From: Flavobacterium laiguense
Lineage (GTDB): Bacteria; Bacteroidota; Bacteroidia; Flavobacteriales; Flavobacteriaceae
Direction of reading: 5' to 3'
Assembly: GCF_003097655.1 (NCBI RefSeq)
Contig: NZ_QCZH01000012.1
Span: 34,563-98,562, forward strand
DNA length: 64,000 bases
Shown piece after piece: positions 34,353-43,720 of this stretch (positions are counted from its first letter, which is position 1; each line of letters begins with the position of its first letter). The notes under the pieces were generated by a model, which saw only the letters and a program-made list of their open reading frames with translations, did not search any database and was not told the DNA's origin. Made by a program: the position numbers and the translations under genes.

Positions 34353-37110
34353 CGATTACATTAAAGAAATCGAAGAAAGAAAAGGTCAAGGGCTTCACCC
34401 TAAACCAATTGATGGCGCTGAATTATTAAGCGAAATCATTGCGCAAATTAAAGATTTAAATAACGACTACAGAGCAGATTCTCTTAACTTCTTTATTTAT
34501 AATGTTGTGCCTGGAACTACTCCTGCTGCTAATGTAAAAGCTGATTTTTTAAAAGAAATCGTTCTAGGTCAATCAGTAGTTGCTGAAATTACGCCTGCTT
34601 TTGCTTTAGAATTATTATCACATATGAAAGGTGGAACTTCGATAAAGGTATTACTTGATTTAGCTTTAGGTAATGATGTAGCTATTGCGAAAGATGCTGC
34701 AGAAGTTTTAAAGACACAAGTTTTTCTTTATGAAGCAGATACGGATCGTTTAGAAGTAGCTTTCAAAAGCGGTAATGAAATCGCTGCGGCTATTTTAGAG
34801 AGCTATGCTAAGGCTGAGTTTTTTACTAAATTACCGGAAATAGCAGAAGAAATTAAGGTAGTTGCTTTTATTGCTGGTGAAGGAGATATTTCAACTGATT
34901 TACTTTCTCCAGGAAACCAAGCGCACTCAAGATCAGATCGAGAACTTCATGGAAAATGTTTAATTTCTCCTGAAGCACAAGCTGAAATCAAAGCATTAGC
35001 AGAAGCGAATCCTGATAAGAGCGTGATGTTAATCGCTGAAAAAGGGACTATGGGCGTGGGTTCTTCAAGAATGTCAGGTGTAAACAACGTGGCACTTTGG
35101 AGTGGTAAACAAGCGAGTCCATATGTTCCATTTATTAATATTGCTCCAATCGTTGCAGGAACAAACGGTATTTCTCCGATTTTCCTAACAACTGTTGATG
35201 TTACTGGTGGTATTGGTCTTGACCTTAAAAACTGGGTAAAAAAAACAGATGAAAATGGTAGCGTTCTTCGTAATGAAAGTGGTGATCCTATTCTAGAAGA
35301 AGTTTACTCTGTTGCTACTGGTACTGTTCTTACAATCAACACAAAGAAAAAGAAACTTTATAATGGCGATAAAGAATTGATAGATATTTCTAAGGCATTT
35401 ACGCCTCAGAAAATTGAGTTTATAAAAGCTGGTGGGTCATATGCTATTGTATTTGGAAAAAAATTACAAACATTTGCATCAAAGACTCTTGGTATTGATA
35501 TCGTACCTGTATACGCACCGTCAAAAGAGGTTTCTGTTGAAGGACAAGGTCTTACAGCTGTAGAGAAAATATTTAATAAAAATGCGGTTGGAACAACTCC
35601 AGGTAAAGTTTTACATGCTGGTTCAGATGTTCGTGTTACCGTAAATATTGTTGGTTCACAAGATACAACAGGTCTTATGACTTCTCAGGAATTGGAATCT
35701 ATGGCTGCTACTGTGATTTCTCCAATCGTTGACGGTGCGTACCAATCAGGTTGTCATACTGCTTCAGTTTGGGATAATAAGTCTAAGGCGAACATCCCAA
35801 GATTAATGAAATTTATGAACGATTTCGGATTGATTACAGCTCGTGATCCGAAAGGTGTTTATCACTCAATGACTGATGTAATTCACAAAGTACTTAATGA
35901 TATAACTGTGAATGAGTGGGCTATCATCATCGGTGGTGACTCTCATACAAGAATGTCTAAAGGTGTTGCTTTTGGTGCTGATTCAGGAACTGTTGCTCTT
36001 GCATTGGCTACTGGTGAAGCTTCAATGCCAATTCCTGAATCAGTAAAGGTAACGTTCAAAGGAGATATGAAAAGTTATATGGATTTCCGTGATGTGGTCC
36101 ATGCTACACAATCTCAGATGCTTAAAACTTTTGGTGGAGAGAATGTATTTCAAGGACGAATTATTGAGGTTCACTTAGGAACTCTTAATGCGGATCAAGC
36201 ATTTACGTTTACGGACTGGACTGCAGAAATGAAGGCGAAAGCTTCTATCTGTATTTCTGAGGATGATACCTTGATCGAATCGCTAGAGATGGCAAAGGGT
36301 AGAATTCAGATTATGATTGACAAAGGAATGGATAATGCAAATCAAGTTCTTAAAGGATTGATTGCTATTGCTGATAAGAGAATTGCTGAGATTATATCAG
36401 GCGAGAAACCTGCTCTAAGACCAGATGCAAATGCTAAGTATTATGCTGAAGTTGTTGTAGATCTTGATCAGATTGCTGAGCCAATGATTGCTGACCCTGA
36501 TGTGAATAATGCTGATGTTTCAAAAAGATATACTCATGATACCATTAGACCTTTATCTTTCTATGGAGGGGTTAAAAAAGTAGATCTTGGATTTATCGGA
36601 TCTTGTATGGTTCACAAAGGAGATATGAAAATCCTTGCTCAAATGCTTAAGAACATTGATGAGCAAGAAGGTAAAGTAGAGTTCAAAGCGCCACTAGTTG
36701 TAGCTCCTCCCACTTATAATATTGTTGATGAACTAAAAGCAGAAGGTGACTGGGAAATTTTACAAAAATATTCTGGTTTTGAGTTCGACGATAACGTTCC
36801 TAAAGCTGCGGCACGTACTTCATACGAAAAGATGCTATACTTAGAGCGTCCAGGTTGTAATCTTTGTATGGGTAACCAGGAAAAAGCTGCTAAAGGGGAT
36901 ACTGTAATGGCAACATCTACACGTCTTTTCCAAGGAAGAGTTGTAGAAGATACTGAGGGTAAAAAGGGAGAGTCATTACTTTCTTCTACACCAGTCGTGG
37001 TTTTATCTACAATACTTGGTAGAACTCCAACAATAGAAGAATATAAAACTGCAGTAGAAGGGATCAACCTAACTAAGTTTGCGCCTTCTCATAAGTTATT
37101 AGTTAAATAA
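34342..37110 (+). CDS. acnB: Bifunctional aconitate hydratase 2 / 2-methylisocitrate dehydratase
   Basis: 922 residues. The N-terminal HEAT-like domain (residues 1-160) and the domain order 4-1-2-3 mark the AcnB type. The iron-sulfur ligands are C755 (GSCMVH), C839 and C842 (GCNLCMGN). Active-site signatures GGDSHTRMSKGVAFGADSG and GVGSSRMSGVNN are present. It interconverts citrate and isocitrate in the TCA cycle, and many AcnB also dehydrate 2-methylisocitrate. The protein is about 55 residues longer than the E. coli enzyme. It is followed by a strong terminator and then a second aconitase. Confidence 0.95.
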   Translation: MTYSDYIKEIEERKGQGLHPKPIDGAELLSEIIAQIKDLNNDYRADSLNFFIYNVVPGTTPAANVKADFLKEIVLGQSVVAEITPAFALELLSHMKGGTSIKVLLDLALGNDVAIAKDAAEVLKTQVFLYEADTDRLEVAFKSGNEIAAAILESYAKAEFFTKLPEIAEEIKVVAFIAGEGDISTDLLSPGNQAHSRSDRELHGKCLISPEAQAEIKALAEANPDKSVMLIAEKGTMGVGSSRMSGVNNVALWSGKQASPYVPFINIAPIVAGTNGISPIFLTTVDVTGGIGLDLKNWVKKTDENGSVLRNESGDPILEEVYSVATGTVLTINTKKKKLYNGDKELIDISKAFTPQKIEFIKAGGSYAIVFGKKLQTFASKTLGIDIVPVYAPSKEVSVEGQGLTAVEKIFNKNAVGTTPGKVLHAGSDVRVTVNIVGSQDTTGLMTSQELESMAATVISPIVDGAYQSGCHTASVWDNKSKANIPRLMKFMNDFGLITARDPKGVYHSMTDVIHKVLNDITVNEWAIIIGGDSHTRMSKGVAFGADSGTVALALATGEASMPIPESVKVTFKGDMKSYMDFRDVVHATQSQMLKTFGGENVFQGRIIEVHLGTLNADQAFTFTDWTAEMKAKASICISEDDTLIESLEMAKGRIQIMIDKGMDNANQVLKGLIAIADKRIAEIISGEKPALRPDANAKYYAEVVVDLDQIAEPMIADPDVNNADVSKRYTHDTIRPLSFYGGVKKVDLGFIGSCMVHKGDMKILAQMLKNIDEQEGKVEFKAPLVVAPPTYNIVDELKAEGDWEILQKYSGFEFDDNVPKAAARTSYEKMLYLERPGCNLCMGNQEKAAKGDTVMATSTRLFQGRVVEDTEGKKGESLLSSTPVVVLSTILGRTPTIEEYKTAVEGINLTKFAPSHKLLVK

Positions 37111-37136
37111 TTCACATAATTAGTTAATTATAATTT

Positions 37137-37170
37137 AAAAGCCTGAGTCACTAGACTCAGGCTTTTTTTT
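37137..37170 (+). terminator. Terminator of acnB
   Basis: AAAGCCTGAGTC pairs with GACTCAGGCTTT around ACTA, followed by eight T. Confidence 0.93.
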
Positions 37171-37234
37171 ATACTCTATTTTTTTGTATCTTGTATGTTT
37201 AAAAATAGAATAGTAACAATTATATATAAATCTT

Positions 37235-39502
37235 ATGGCTTTTGATATTGAAATGATTAAAAAAGTGTACGACAACATGAAAACTCGTGTTGATGCTGCA
37301 CGTGAGATTGTTGGTCGTCCACTTTCTTTGACTGAGAAGATTTTGTACAGCCATCTTTGGGATGGAACTGCAAAGCAAGCTTATGGAAGAGGAGTGGATT
37401 ATGTTGATTTTGCACCAGATAGAGTGGCTTGTCAAGATGCAACAGCTCAAATGGCATTGTTGCAATTTATGCATGCTGGTAAATCAAAGGCAGCAGTTCC
37501 TACAACGGTTCACTGTGATCACTTGATCCAGGCCAAAGTTGGTGCTTCTACAGATTTAGCGGTAGCAAATACACAGTCAAAAGAAGTTTTTGATTTCCTA
37601 TCTTCAGTTTCAAATAAATACGGTATTGGTTTTTGGAAGCCAGGATCAGGAATTATTCACCAAATTGTTTTAGAAAACTACGCTTTCCCAGGTGGAATGA
37701 TGATTGGTACCGATTCTCATACTGTAAATGCAGGTGGATTAGGAATGCTAGCAATTGGTGTTGGTGGTGCTGATGCTGTAGATGTAATGTCTGGAATGTC
37801 TTGGGAATTGAAATTCCCTAAATTAATAGGAGTAAAATTGACCGGAAAATTATCGGGTTGGACTGCGCCAAAAGATGTTATCCTTAAAGTGGCCGATATT
37901 CTTACCGTAAAAGGGGGGACAGGAGCTATTGTTGAATATTTTGGAGAAGGTGCTTTGAACATGTCTTGTACAGGAAAAGGAACTATCTGTAATATGGGTG
38001 CTGAAATTGGCGCTACTACGTCTACATTTGGTTACGATGATTCGATGCGTAGATATTTGGCTGCTACTGGGCGTCAGGATGTAGTGGATGCTGCTGATAA
38101 AGTGGCTTCTTACTTGACTGCAGATCCAGAAGTATATGCTAATCCAGAACAGTATTTTGACCAACTTATCGAAATCAACTTATCTGAATTAGAACCACAT
38201 ATTAACGGACCTTTTACACCAGACCGCGGAACTCCAGTTTCTAAAATGAAAGCGGAAGCTGCTGCAAACGGATGGCCAATAAAAGTAGAATGGGGATTAA
38301 TTGGTTCTTGTACCAACTCTTCTTACGAAGATATGGCTCGTGCTGCTTCAATAGTAAACCAAGCCGTTGAACACGGAATCACTCCAAAAGCGGAATTCGG
38401 AATCAATCCAGGTTCTGAGCAAATTCGTTACACTATCGAAAGAGACGGTATCATCGCTACTTTCGAAAAAATGGGAACTAAAGTATTTACCAATGCTTGT
38501 GGACCATGTATCGGACAATGGGATAGAGCAGGTGCTGACAAAGGCGAGAAAAATACTATCGTACATTCATTCAACCGTAACTTCTCTAAAAGAGCCGACG
38601 GTAACCCAAATACACACGCTTTTGTAACTTCGCCAGAAATGGTAGCTGCACTGGCTATTTCAGGAAGATTGGATTTCAATCCGTTGACTGATACTTTATT
38701 GAATGATAAAGGAGAAGAAGTGAGGTTAAATGCTCCGTTTGGTGATGAATTGCCAAAAAGAGGTTTTGCTGTTGAAGACGCAGGTTTTCAAGCACCAGCC
38801 GAAGACGGATCAAGCGTTCAAATTGCCGTAAGCGAAACTTCAGATCGTTTGCAATTATTGGCTCCATTTGATGCTTGGGACGGTAAAAATATTTCGGGGT
38901 CTAAATTATTGATTAAAGCTTTCGGAAAATGTACTACAGACCACATCTCAATGGCAGGACCATGGTTGCGTTTCCGTGGACATTTAGATAATATCTCAAA
39001 CAATATGTTGATTGGTGCAATCAATGCATTCAACCAAAACGCCAATTCGGTTAAAAACCAATTGACAGGCGAGTACGATGCAGTTCCTGCAGTAGCTCGT
39101 GCCTACAAAGCAGCTGGTGTTCCTTCTGTTGTTGTTGGGGATCACAACTACGGAGAAGGATCTTCTCGTGAGCATGCCGCTATGGAGCCTCGTTTCCTAG
39201 GTGTAAAAGCGGTATTGGTAAAATCTTTTGCCCGTATCCACGAAACAAACCTTAAAAAACAAGGTTTATTAGGATTGACATTTGCTACTGAGGCTGATTA
39301 CGACAAAATTCAAGAAGATGATACTATCAACTTTACTGATTTAGTTGATTTCGCTCCAGGAAAACCATTAACGTTAGAATTCGTTCACGCTGATGGAAGC
39401 AAAGATACTATCTTGGCTAATCATACCTACAACGAAGGACAAATTGGTTGGTACAAAGCAGGTTCAGCATTAAACTTAATTGCAGCTGCAAGTAACGCAT
39501 AA
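37235..39502 (+). CDS. Aconitate hydratase, mitochondrial type
   Basis: 755 residues. Iron-sulfur ligands are C359 ([10 protein letters not shown]), C422 and C425 (ACGPCIGQW), nearly the same positions as in mammalian mitochondrial aconitase. [20 protein letters not shown] and the C-terminal [15 protein letters not shown] carry the other active-site residues. The domain order is 1-2-3-linker-4, opposite to AcnB. It performs the same citrate/isocitrate step. A strong terminator separates it from acnB, so it can be controlled independently; no clear TAnnTTTG box was seen in its 64-base upstream gap. Confidence 0.95.
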   Translation: MAFDIEMIKKVYDNMKTRVDAAREIVGRPLSLTEKILYSHLWDGTAKQAYGRGVDYVDFAPDRVACQDATAQMALLQFMHAGKSKAAVPTTVHCDHLIQAKVGASTDLAVANTQSKEVFDFLSSVSNKYGIGFWKPGSGIIHQIVLENYAFPGGMMIGTDSHTVNAGGLGMLAIGVGGADAVDVMSGMSWELKFPKLIGVKLTGKLSGWTAPKDVILKVADILTVKGGTGAIVEYFGEGALNMSCTGKGTICNMGAEIGATTSTFGYDDSMRRYLAATGRQDVVDAADKVASYLTADPEVYANPEQYFDQLIEINLSELEPHINGPFTPDRGTPVSKMKAEAAANGWPIKVEWGLIGSCTNSSYEDMARAASIVNQAVEHGITPKAEFGINPGSEQIRYTIERDGIIATFEKMGTKVFTNACGPCIGQWDRAGADKGEKNTIVHSFNRNFSKRADGNPNTHAFVTSPEMVAALAISGRLDFNPLTDTLLNDKGEEVRLNAPFGDELPKRGFAVEDAGFQAPAEDGSSVQIAVSETSDRLQLLAPFDAWDGKNISGSKLLIKAFGKCTTDHISMAGPWLRFRGHLDNISNNMLIGAINAFNQNANSVKNQLTGEYDAVPAVARAYKAAGVPSVVVGDHNYGEGSSREHAAMEPRFLGVKAVLVKSFARIHETNLKKQGLLGLTFATEADYDKIQEDDTINFTDLVDFAPGKPLTLEFVHADGSKDTILANHTYNEGQIGWYKAGSALNLIAAASNA

Positions 39503-39524
39503 GTAATTAACTGTTTCTATGTCA

Positions 39525-39555
39525 AAACTCTCAAGGCAACTTGGGAGTTTTTTTT
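39525..39555 (+). terminator. Terminator of the second aconitase gene
   Basis: AACTCTCAAG pairs with CTTGGGAGTT around GCAA, followed by eight T. Confidence 0.9.
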
Positions 39556-39564
39556 GGTCCTAAG

Positions 39565-39719
39565 CTAGCAAAAATGAGGAGCTCATCCTGCTGTCACTTC
39601 AAGCTTATTCGTATCCTTGTTTTTTCTAAGATATAAAAGGAGCTTCCTCTGGTCGCTCTTTTATATCAAGAAAAAATACAAGGCTACTTCATAAGGCTTT
39701 CCACTTCCATCAGGGCTAG
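39565..39719 (-). repeat. Structured intergenic element, copy D (flavo-1-like, minus strand)
   Basis: On the minus strand the element runs CTAGC (39719-39715), CCTGATGGAAGTGGAAAGCC, an internal stem (GATATAAAAGAGC region with CTCCTTTTATATC), then AAGCTTGAAGTGACAGCAGG, and closes with GCTAG (39569-39565). The core GGAAGTGGAAA and GACAGCAGGA are shared with copies A-C, while the outer stem is again different but paired. The remaining sequence to 39899 is AT-rich and holds nothing I recognise. Confidence 0.6.
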
Positions 39720-39899
39720 GGCATTGGTTTTTATAATAATATTTTGTTGTGATTATGAGTTTATTGATGTTTAAATTAGGTAGTTGAAAGGTTCTGAAAG
39801 TTTACTGAAATTAATTTATTTTTTTTTGATACTCTATAAGGGAATTTTGATAAATTTACAAGCTAACTGTTGGTTTTAGAATTAAAATTTAATTGCATA

Positions 39900-40226
39900 A
39901 TGCTAATACTTCTTTCAATTTTAATATTGTTTATTCCTTTTTGGTTTCAGATTATTGTTGGGAATAAATCCTTGAATAATTCAATATCCATAAGCTTTGT
40001 TATTGTCTGTGTGATTAGTTTGATTCTTCAAGTGCTCATAACATTATTCAGTTTCTTTTTGGCTATAAAAAGTATTGTTGGCAGTGGAAATAAATGCGCT
40101 ACTGGAGCAGTCGGGATTTTTGCTTTTAGTTTTTTAATAACGTTATTGATGTTGTTTGCGATGGTTGTGCAATTTGTTAAAAAGAAGTTGCGAGATAGGA
40201 GTGTAAATCTCGATGAGCCAGAATAA
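39900..40226 (+). CDS. Small membrane protein, family unknown
   Basis: 108 residues from ATG 39900; the in-frame TTG at 39870 is less likely. Three hydrophobic spans are visible: MLILLSILILFIPFWFQIIV, ISISFVIVCVISLILQVLIT to AIKSIVG, and GAVGIFAFSFLITLLMLFAM. The tail is basic then acidic (KKKLRDRSVNLDEPE). I do not recognise it. It precedes another small membrane protein by 61 bases and may share a transcript with it. Confidence 0.6.
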   Translation: MLILLSILILFIPFWFQIIVGNKSLNNSISISFVIVCVISLILQVLITLFSFFLAIKSIVGSGNKCATGAVGIFAFSFLITLLMLFAMVVQFVKKKLRDRSVNLDEPE

Positions 40227-40287
40227 ATAAAATCTCTTTGAATGAAATTAAAGAAAAACCAATTACTAATAAAACATAAACATTGAA

Positions 40288-40917
40288 ATGAATTCAATCG
40301 AAATTCCAGCTGATTTAAAAAATCTTATTGCTAATGAAAAAATAGATTTTTGTGTAAAAGCAAAAAGCAATTATCCAAAAAGCAAATCATACGGAATAAT
40401 AATATTTGGAATAGTTTGGACTGCGTTCATAAGTATTTTCGTTATTGCATTTTTTGGACCTCTTTTTTTAGGAAAGGAAGTTCATTTTAAAACAAACGAT
40501 GAACCAACTGTTGGGAGTATCGATAATTGGGAACCATTATTGGTGCCGGGGCTAATAATCGGATTGTTTGTGATAGTTGGTTTAAGTATGCTTATTTGGG
40601 GATTTTATACTTTGTTTCAAAATGGAGGATATTTCGTTGGGACCGAAACTAGATTAATCAAGTGTCTAAACAATAAAATAACAATAACGGATTGGGAGCA
40701 TTTTTCTGGGAATATAGAATTAAGCAATGAAAATAATCTTGGCGATATTGAGTTTCAATTAAGAACAGGAAAAATGGAAAGCAGAAAGAATAGTCCAGAC
40801 AAGTTCGTACCTGATATTATCTATATTTCGGGAGTTAATAATGTTCTTGAAATCGAAAAATCATGTCGAGTAAGAATCAAAGAAAACGACCCAACACCGG
40901 TAATTGTTAATCAATGA
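40288..40917 (+). CDS. Membrane protein with two spans and a C-terminal soluble domain
   Basis: 209 residues. Two membrane segments (IIIFGIVWTAFISIFVIAFF about 37-56; VPGLIIGLFVIVGLSMLIWG about 86-105) are followed by a soluble domain. Its start (YFVGTETRLIKCLNNKITIT) resembles the first strands of bacterial PH-like domains in YdbS/YdbT-type proteins, though this is a loose resemblance. No enzyme motifs are seen. The function is unknown; the pairing with the small membrane protein upstream may be meaningful. Confidence 0.6.
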   Translation: MNSIEIPADLKNLIANEKIDFCVKAKSNYPKSKSYGIIIFGIVWTAFISIFVIAFFGPLFLGKEVHFKTNDEPTVGSIDNWEPLLVPGLIIGLFVIVGLSMLIWGFYTLFQNGGYFVGTETRLIKCLNNKITITDWEHFSGNIELSNENNLGDIEFQLRTGKMESRKNSPDKFVPDIIYISGVNNVLEIEKSCRVRIKENDPTPVIVNQ

Positions 40918-41049
40918 GAATTGTAAATGATGAAATATTTTGTTCAATTAAATGTTTTAAAATTGAGATGTTTTTCGTAAATTAGAATGATTAAATTTAA
41001 TGAGTTATCTTATTTTGAACTGGAAGGTAGATTGTAAACAACAAATACA

Positions 41050-41683
41050 ATGTTGCATAGAGATCAAACGCGAAGTGAGGAATTAGCCAATGGAATTTCA
41101 CATATTCTAGGGGTGCTTTTTTGTTTGATAGCAATGCCTTTTGTAATTGCGGCCGCTTCTAGACAACATAATTTAGTTACACTATTATCCGTTATTACTT
41201 TTGGCGTCGGAATGTTATTGGTGTATACTTCTTCGGTTTTGTATCATTTGACTAAAAACGGAAAGACAAAACGACTGCTTAATACTGCAGATCATATTAG
41301 CATATATTACCTTATTGCAGGAACGTATACTCCACTCATGGTGCGGTATTTGAATCACGATACTGCGGTTGTTTTTCTTGGAGTGATGTGGTCTATTGTG
41401 GCTTTGGGCACTATTTTTAAGATTTTTTGCTCCAAGCAATTTGAGTTTGTATCCATGTTGCTTTATTTGGTAATGGGTTGGATGATTGTTTTTGTCATAA
41501 AACCATTGTGGCATACTGTTCCTTTAGTTGTGCTTGCCTGGATTCTTGCGGGTGGAATAAGTTATACTTTTGGTGTTTATTTTTTTTGTTAAAGGAGATA
41601 AACGATACTATCATACTATTTGGCATTTCTTTGTGCTTTTAGGTACTGTACTGCATTATATCTCTATTTATTTAAGTTTATAG
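41050..41683 (+). pseudogene. Hemolysin III (PAQR-like) gene broken by a T-tract frameshift
   Basis: The first frame gives 180 residues of a hemolysin III family membrane protein, from MLHRDQTRSEELANGISHIL with the SxxxH motif (SSVLYH) and TADHISIYYLIAGTYTP, ending abruptly GVYFFC and stop at 41592. An 8-T run at 41580-41587 precedes the break. Removing one T joins the frame to VKGDKRYYHTIWHFFVLLGT and then VLHYISIYLSL, stop at 41683, giving a normal-length protein of about 210 residues. The lost part contains HxxxH (HTIWH), which with the SxxxH histidine and the aspartate forms the metal site of this superfamily. It could be a pseudogene, a phase-variable gene or a sequencing error. Confidence 0.85.
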
Positions 41684-41782
41684 AATTCTTTTAATGGATT
41701 GTGATATGCTTTAAAAAGGATGGAATTGTTGTGTTTTTTAAAATTTTAGTAATCCTTTAACTTTCTAATCTAACAATTAACT

Positions 41783-41790
41783 TATATTTG
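41783..41790 (+). promoter_or_regulatory. Candidate -7 promoter element of the LysM hydrolase gene
   Basis: TATATTTG matches TAnnTTTG, about 108 bases before ATG 41898. Confidence 0.45.
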
Positions 41791-41897
41791 TAAATCTTGA
41801 AAAAAAATCATTTTTGAGAGACAAAATACAGCAAAATTCAATAATTCGCCTCGAAATCGCTTGTATTTGTAAAAATGAGGTAGAAATTGAAAAATGT

Positions 41898-43571
41898 ATG
41901 AAGTATTTTAGAGTAATTGTTTTTGTCCTGACTTTGTGTAGTGTTAGTGTTTTTTCGCAAGATAAAAACATCAAACATAGCATAGCAAAAGGGGAAACAA
42001 TTTCTAGTATTGCTGAAAAATATAATGTTTCTGCAACTTCGATTTACAAGCTAAACCCAAATGCTAAAAAAACCTTGCAACTCAATCAGGTAATATTGAT
42101 TCCAAATTCGGAGACTAAAAAAACGAATAAAGTGGTTGCAGTTCCTGAGAAGAGCACAAAAATTAATCACGAAGTCTTACCAAAGGAAACACTTTACGGG
42201 ATTGTTAAACTATATAAAACAACAACCGAATTACTTTATAAAGCTAATCCGCAATTAGAAGCGGAAGGTTTAAAAATTGGTCAAACGATTAATATACCAA
42301 CAGTAGGATTGACCAAAAAAGAAATTGCAAGTCTATCCAATAAAAACACTTCCGAAACTGTCGAAACTGCACCCTTGATGCATCAAGTGAAACCTAAAGA
42401 ATCTTTGTATGCCATTGCCAAACAGTACTCTGTTACCATTAAAGAATTAAATGAAGCCAATCCAAAAATAGGAAAAAAAGGATTGAGTGTTGGACAAATG
42501 ATTGCGATTCCGAGTAATGGTAAATTGCCTTTTGAACCAGTTGTAGCCGAAGAAAAAACAATTCAAGAAGTAGCGAGTGTAGCTGTAGTTGCTGAGAATA
42601 AAGAAGTAGCCACAAAAGTAAAGGAAAAAGAAATAGAGCAAAAAGAGAGAGTAGCTACAAAAGAAATTGAAACTATTACTCCGAAAGAAATAACACCATT
42701 GGCGCATAAGGTTAAGTCGGGAGAATCTTTGTATGTCATTGCAAGACAATACGCAATTACATTAAAAGAATTGAAAGAGGCCAATCCGAAAATAGGTAAG
42801 AAAGGATTGAGTATTGGGCAAATGATTGTGATTCCAAGCAATGTGGAATTAGAAGGGAAATTTGTTGTCTCTGAAGACAAAGAATCGATTCCAGTTATTG
42901 TACAAAGCGCAAAAGAAGATAAAGAAATAGAGACAGATACTCAAAATACAGGCACAGACGTTATTCATGAGGTACTGCCAAAAGAAACCAAATACGGTAT
43001 TGCCAAGAAATATGGAATCACAGTAGGGGTATTAGAAAAGCAAAATCCTGCCATTCAACAAAAAATATTGGTTGGTTCTAAGCTTACCATACGTGTCCCA
43101 AATGCTACTATTGTAACCGTTGCTAATGAGGAAGTGATTGAAACTAAAGATACAGAGTCTAATTCTGCGATAACGATCTCCAATGAAAACTTAATCGATC
43201 AATTGATCGCTTCGGCTTCTGATAATATTGGGACGAGATACCGTAGTGGAGGAACTTCAAAAGCTGGTTTCGATTGTTCTGGTTTGATGTGTTCAACTTT
43301 TGGGGGTTTTGATATAAAATTACCGAGATCATCTATTGAACAATCTAGTTTTGGAGAAAGAGTCGAAACCGAAAAGGCGCAAAAAGGAGATTTGATTTTC
43401 TTTAAAACAAACGGCAGAAGTCGAATTAATCATGTTGGTATGGTTGTGGAGGTTTTAGATGGCGAAATTAAATTCATTCATTCGGCTACACATTCTGGAG
43501 TGATTATTTCCTCTACTAAAGAGTCTTATTATCAACGCAACTTTGTGCAGGTGAATCGAGTAGTTAAATAG
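41898..43571 (+). CDS. LysM and NlpC/P60 cell-wall hydrolase
   Basis: 557 residues from ATG 41898, which starts the signal peptide MKYFRVIVFVLTLCSVSVFS; an upstream TTG frame extension lacks support. Five LysM repeats follow, each beginning H(S/E/Q/K)V or similar and ending in a V-I-P-type strand. Repeats 3 and 4 are nearly identical. Linkers are rich in E, K, T and V. The C-terminal NlpC/P60 domain shows catalytic C460 (FDCSG) and H512 (NHVGM). It should be a secreted peptidoglycan endopeptidase cutting within stem peptides, held on the wall by LysM. It is monocistronic, ended by a strong hairpin. Confidence 0.93.
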   Translation: MKYFRVIVFVLTLCSVSVFSQDKNIKHSIAKGETISSIAEKYNVSATSIYKLNPNAKKTLQLNQVILIPNSETKKTNKVVAVPEKSTKINHEVLPKETLYGIVKLYKTTTELLYKANPQLEAEGLKIGQTINIPTVGLTKKEIASLSNKNTSETVETAPLMHQVKPKESLYAIAKQYSVTIKELNEANPKIGKKGLSVGQMIAIPSNGKLPFEPVVAEEKTIQEVASVAVVAENKEVATKVKEKEIEQKERVATKEIETITPKEITPLAHKVKSGESLYVIARQYAITLKELKEANPKIGKKGLSIGQMIVIPSNVELEGKFVVSEDKESIPVIVQSAKEDKEIETDTQNTGTDVIHEVLPKETKYGIAKKYGITVGVLEKQNPAIQQKILVGSKLTIRVPNATIVTVANEEVIETKDTESNSAITISNENLIDQLIASASDNIGTRYRSGGTSKAGFDCSGLMCSTFGGFDIKLPRSSIEQSSFGERVETEKAQKGDLIFFKTNGRSRINHVGMVVEVLDGEIKFIHSATHSGVIISSTKESYYQRNFVQVNRVVK

Positions 43572-43596
43572 CTTTTAGAAAAAATATATTCAGCAC

Positions 43597-43626
43597 GACT
43601 CTTAAGGAAACTTAAGAGTTTTTTGT
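43597..43626 (+). terminator. Terminator of the LysM hydrolase gene
   Basis: GACTCTTAAG pairs with CTTAAGAGTT around GAAA, followed by T-rich sequence. Confidence 0.9.
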
Positions 43627-43720
43627 TTTTAGGATTTAATTTCTTTGCGTAAAGACTAATGTTAGTCTTTTTCCAAAAAAAGTATATCTTTAGCCAACCA
43701 AAAAAATAAACCAAAAAAAA

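Noticed and set aside
37717..39045. Several minus-strand open frames within the aconitase gene
   Set aside because: They are antisense shadows of a fully conserved coding region.
42439..42843. Regular repeats considered as a CRISPR array
   Set aside because: The repeats are in-frame LysM coding units of unequal spacing, not direct repeats with unique spacers.
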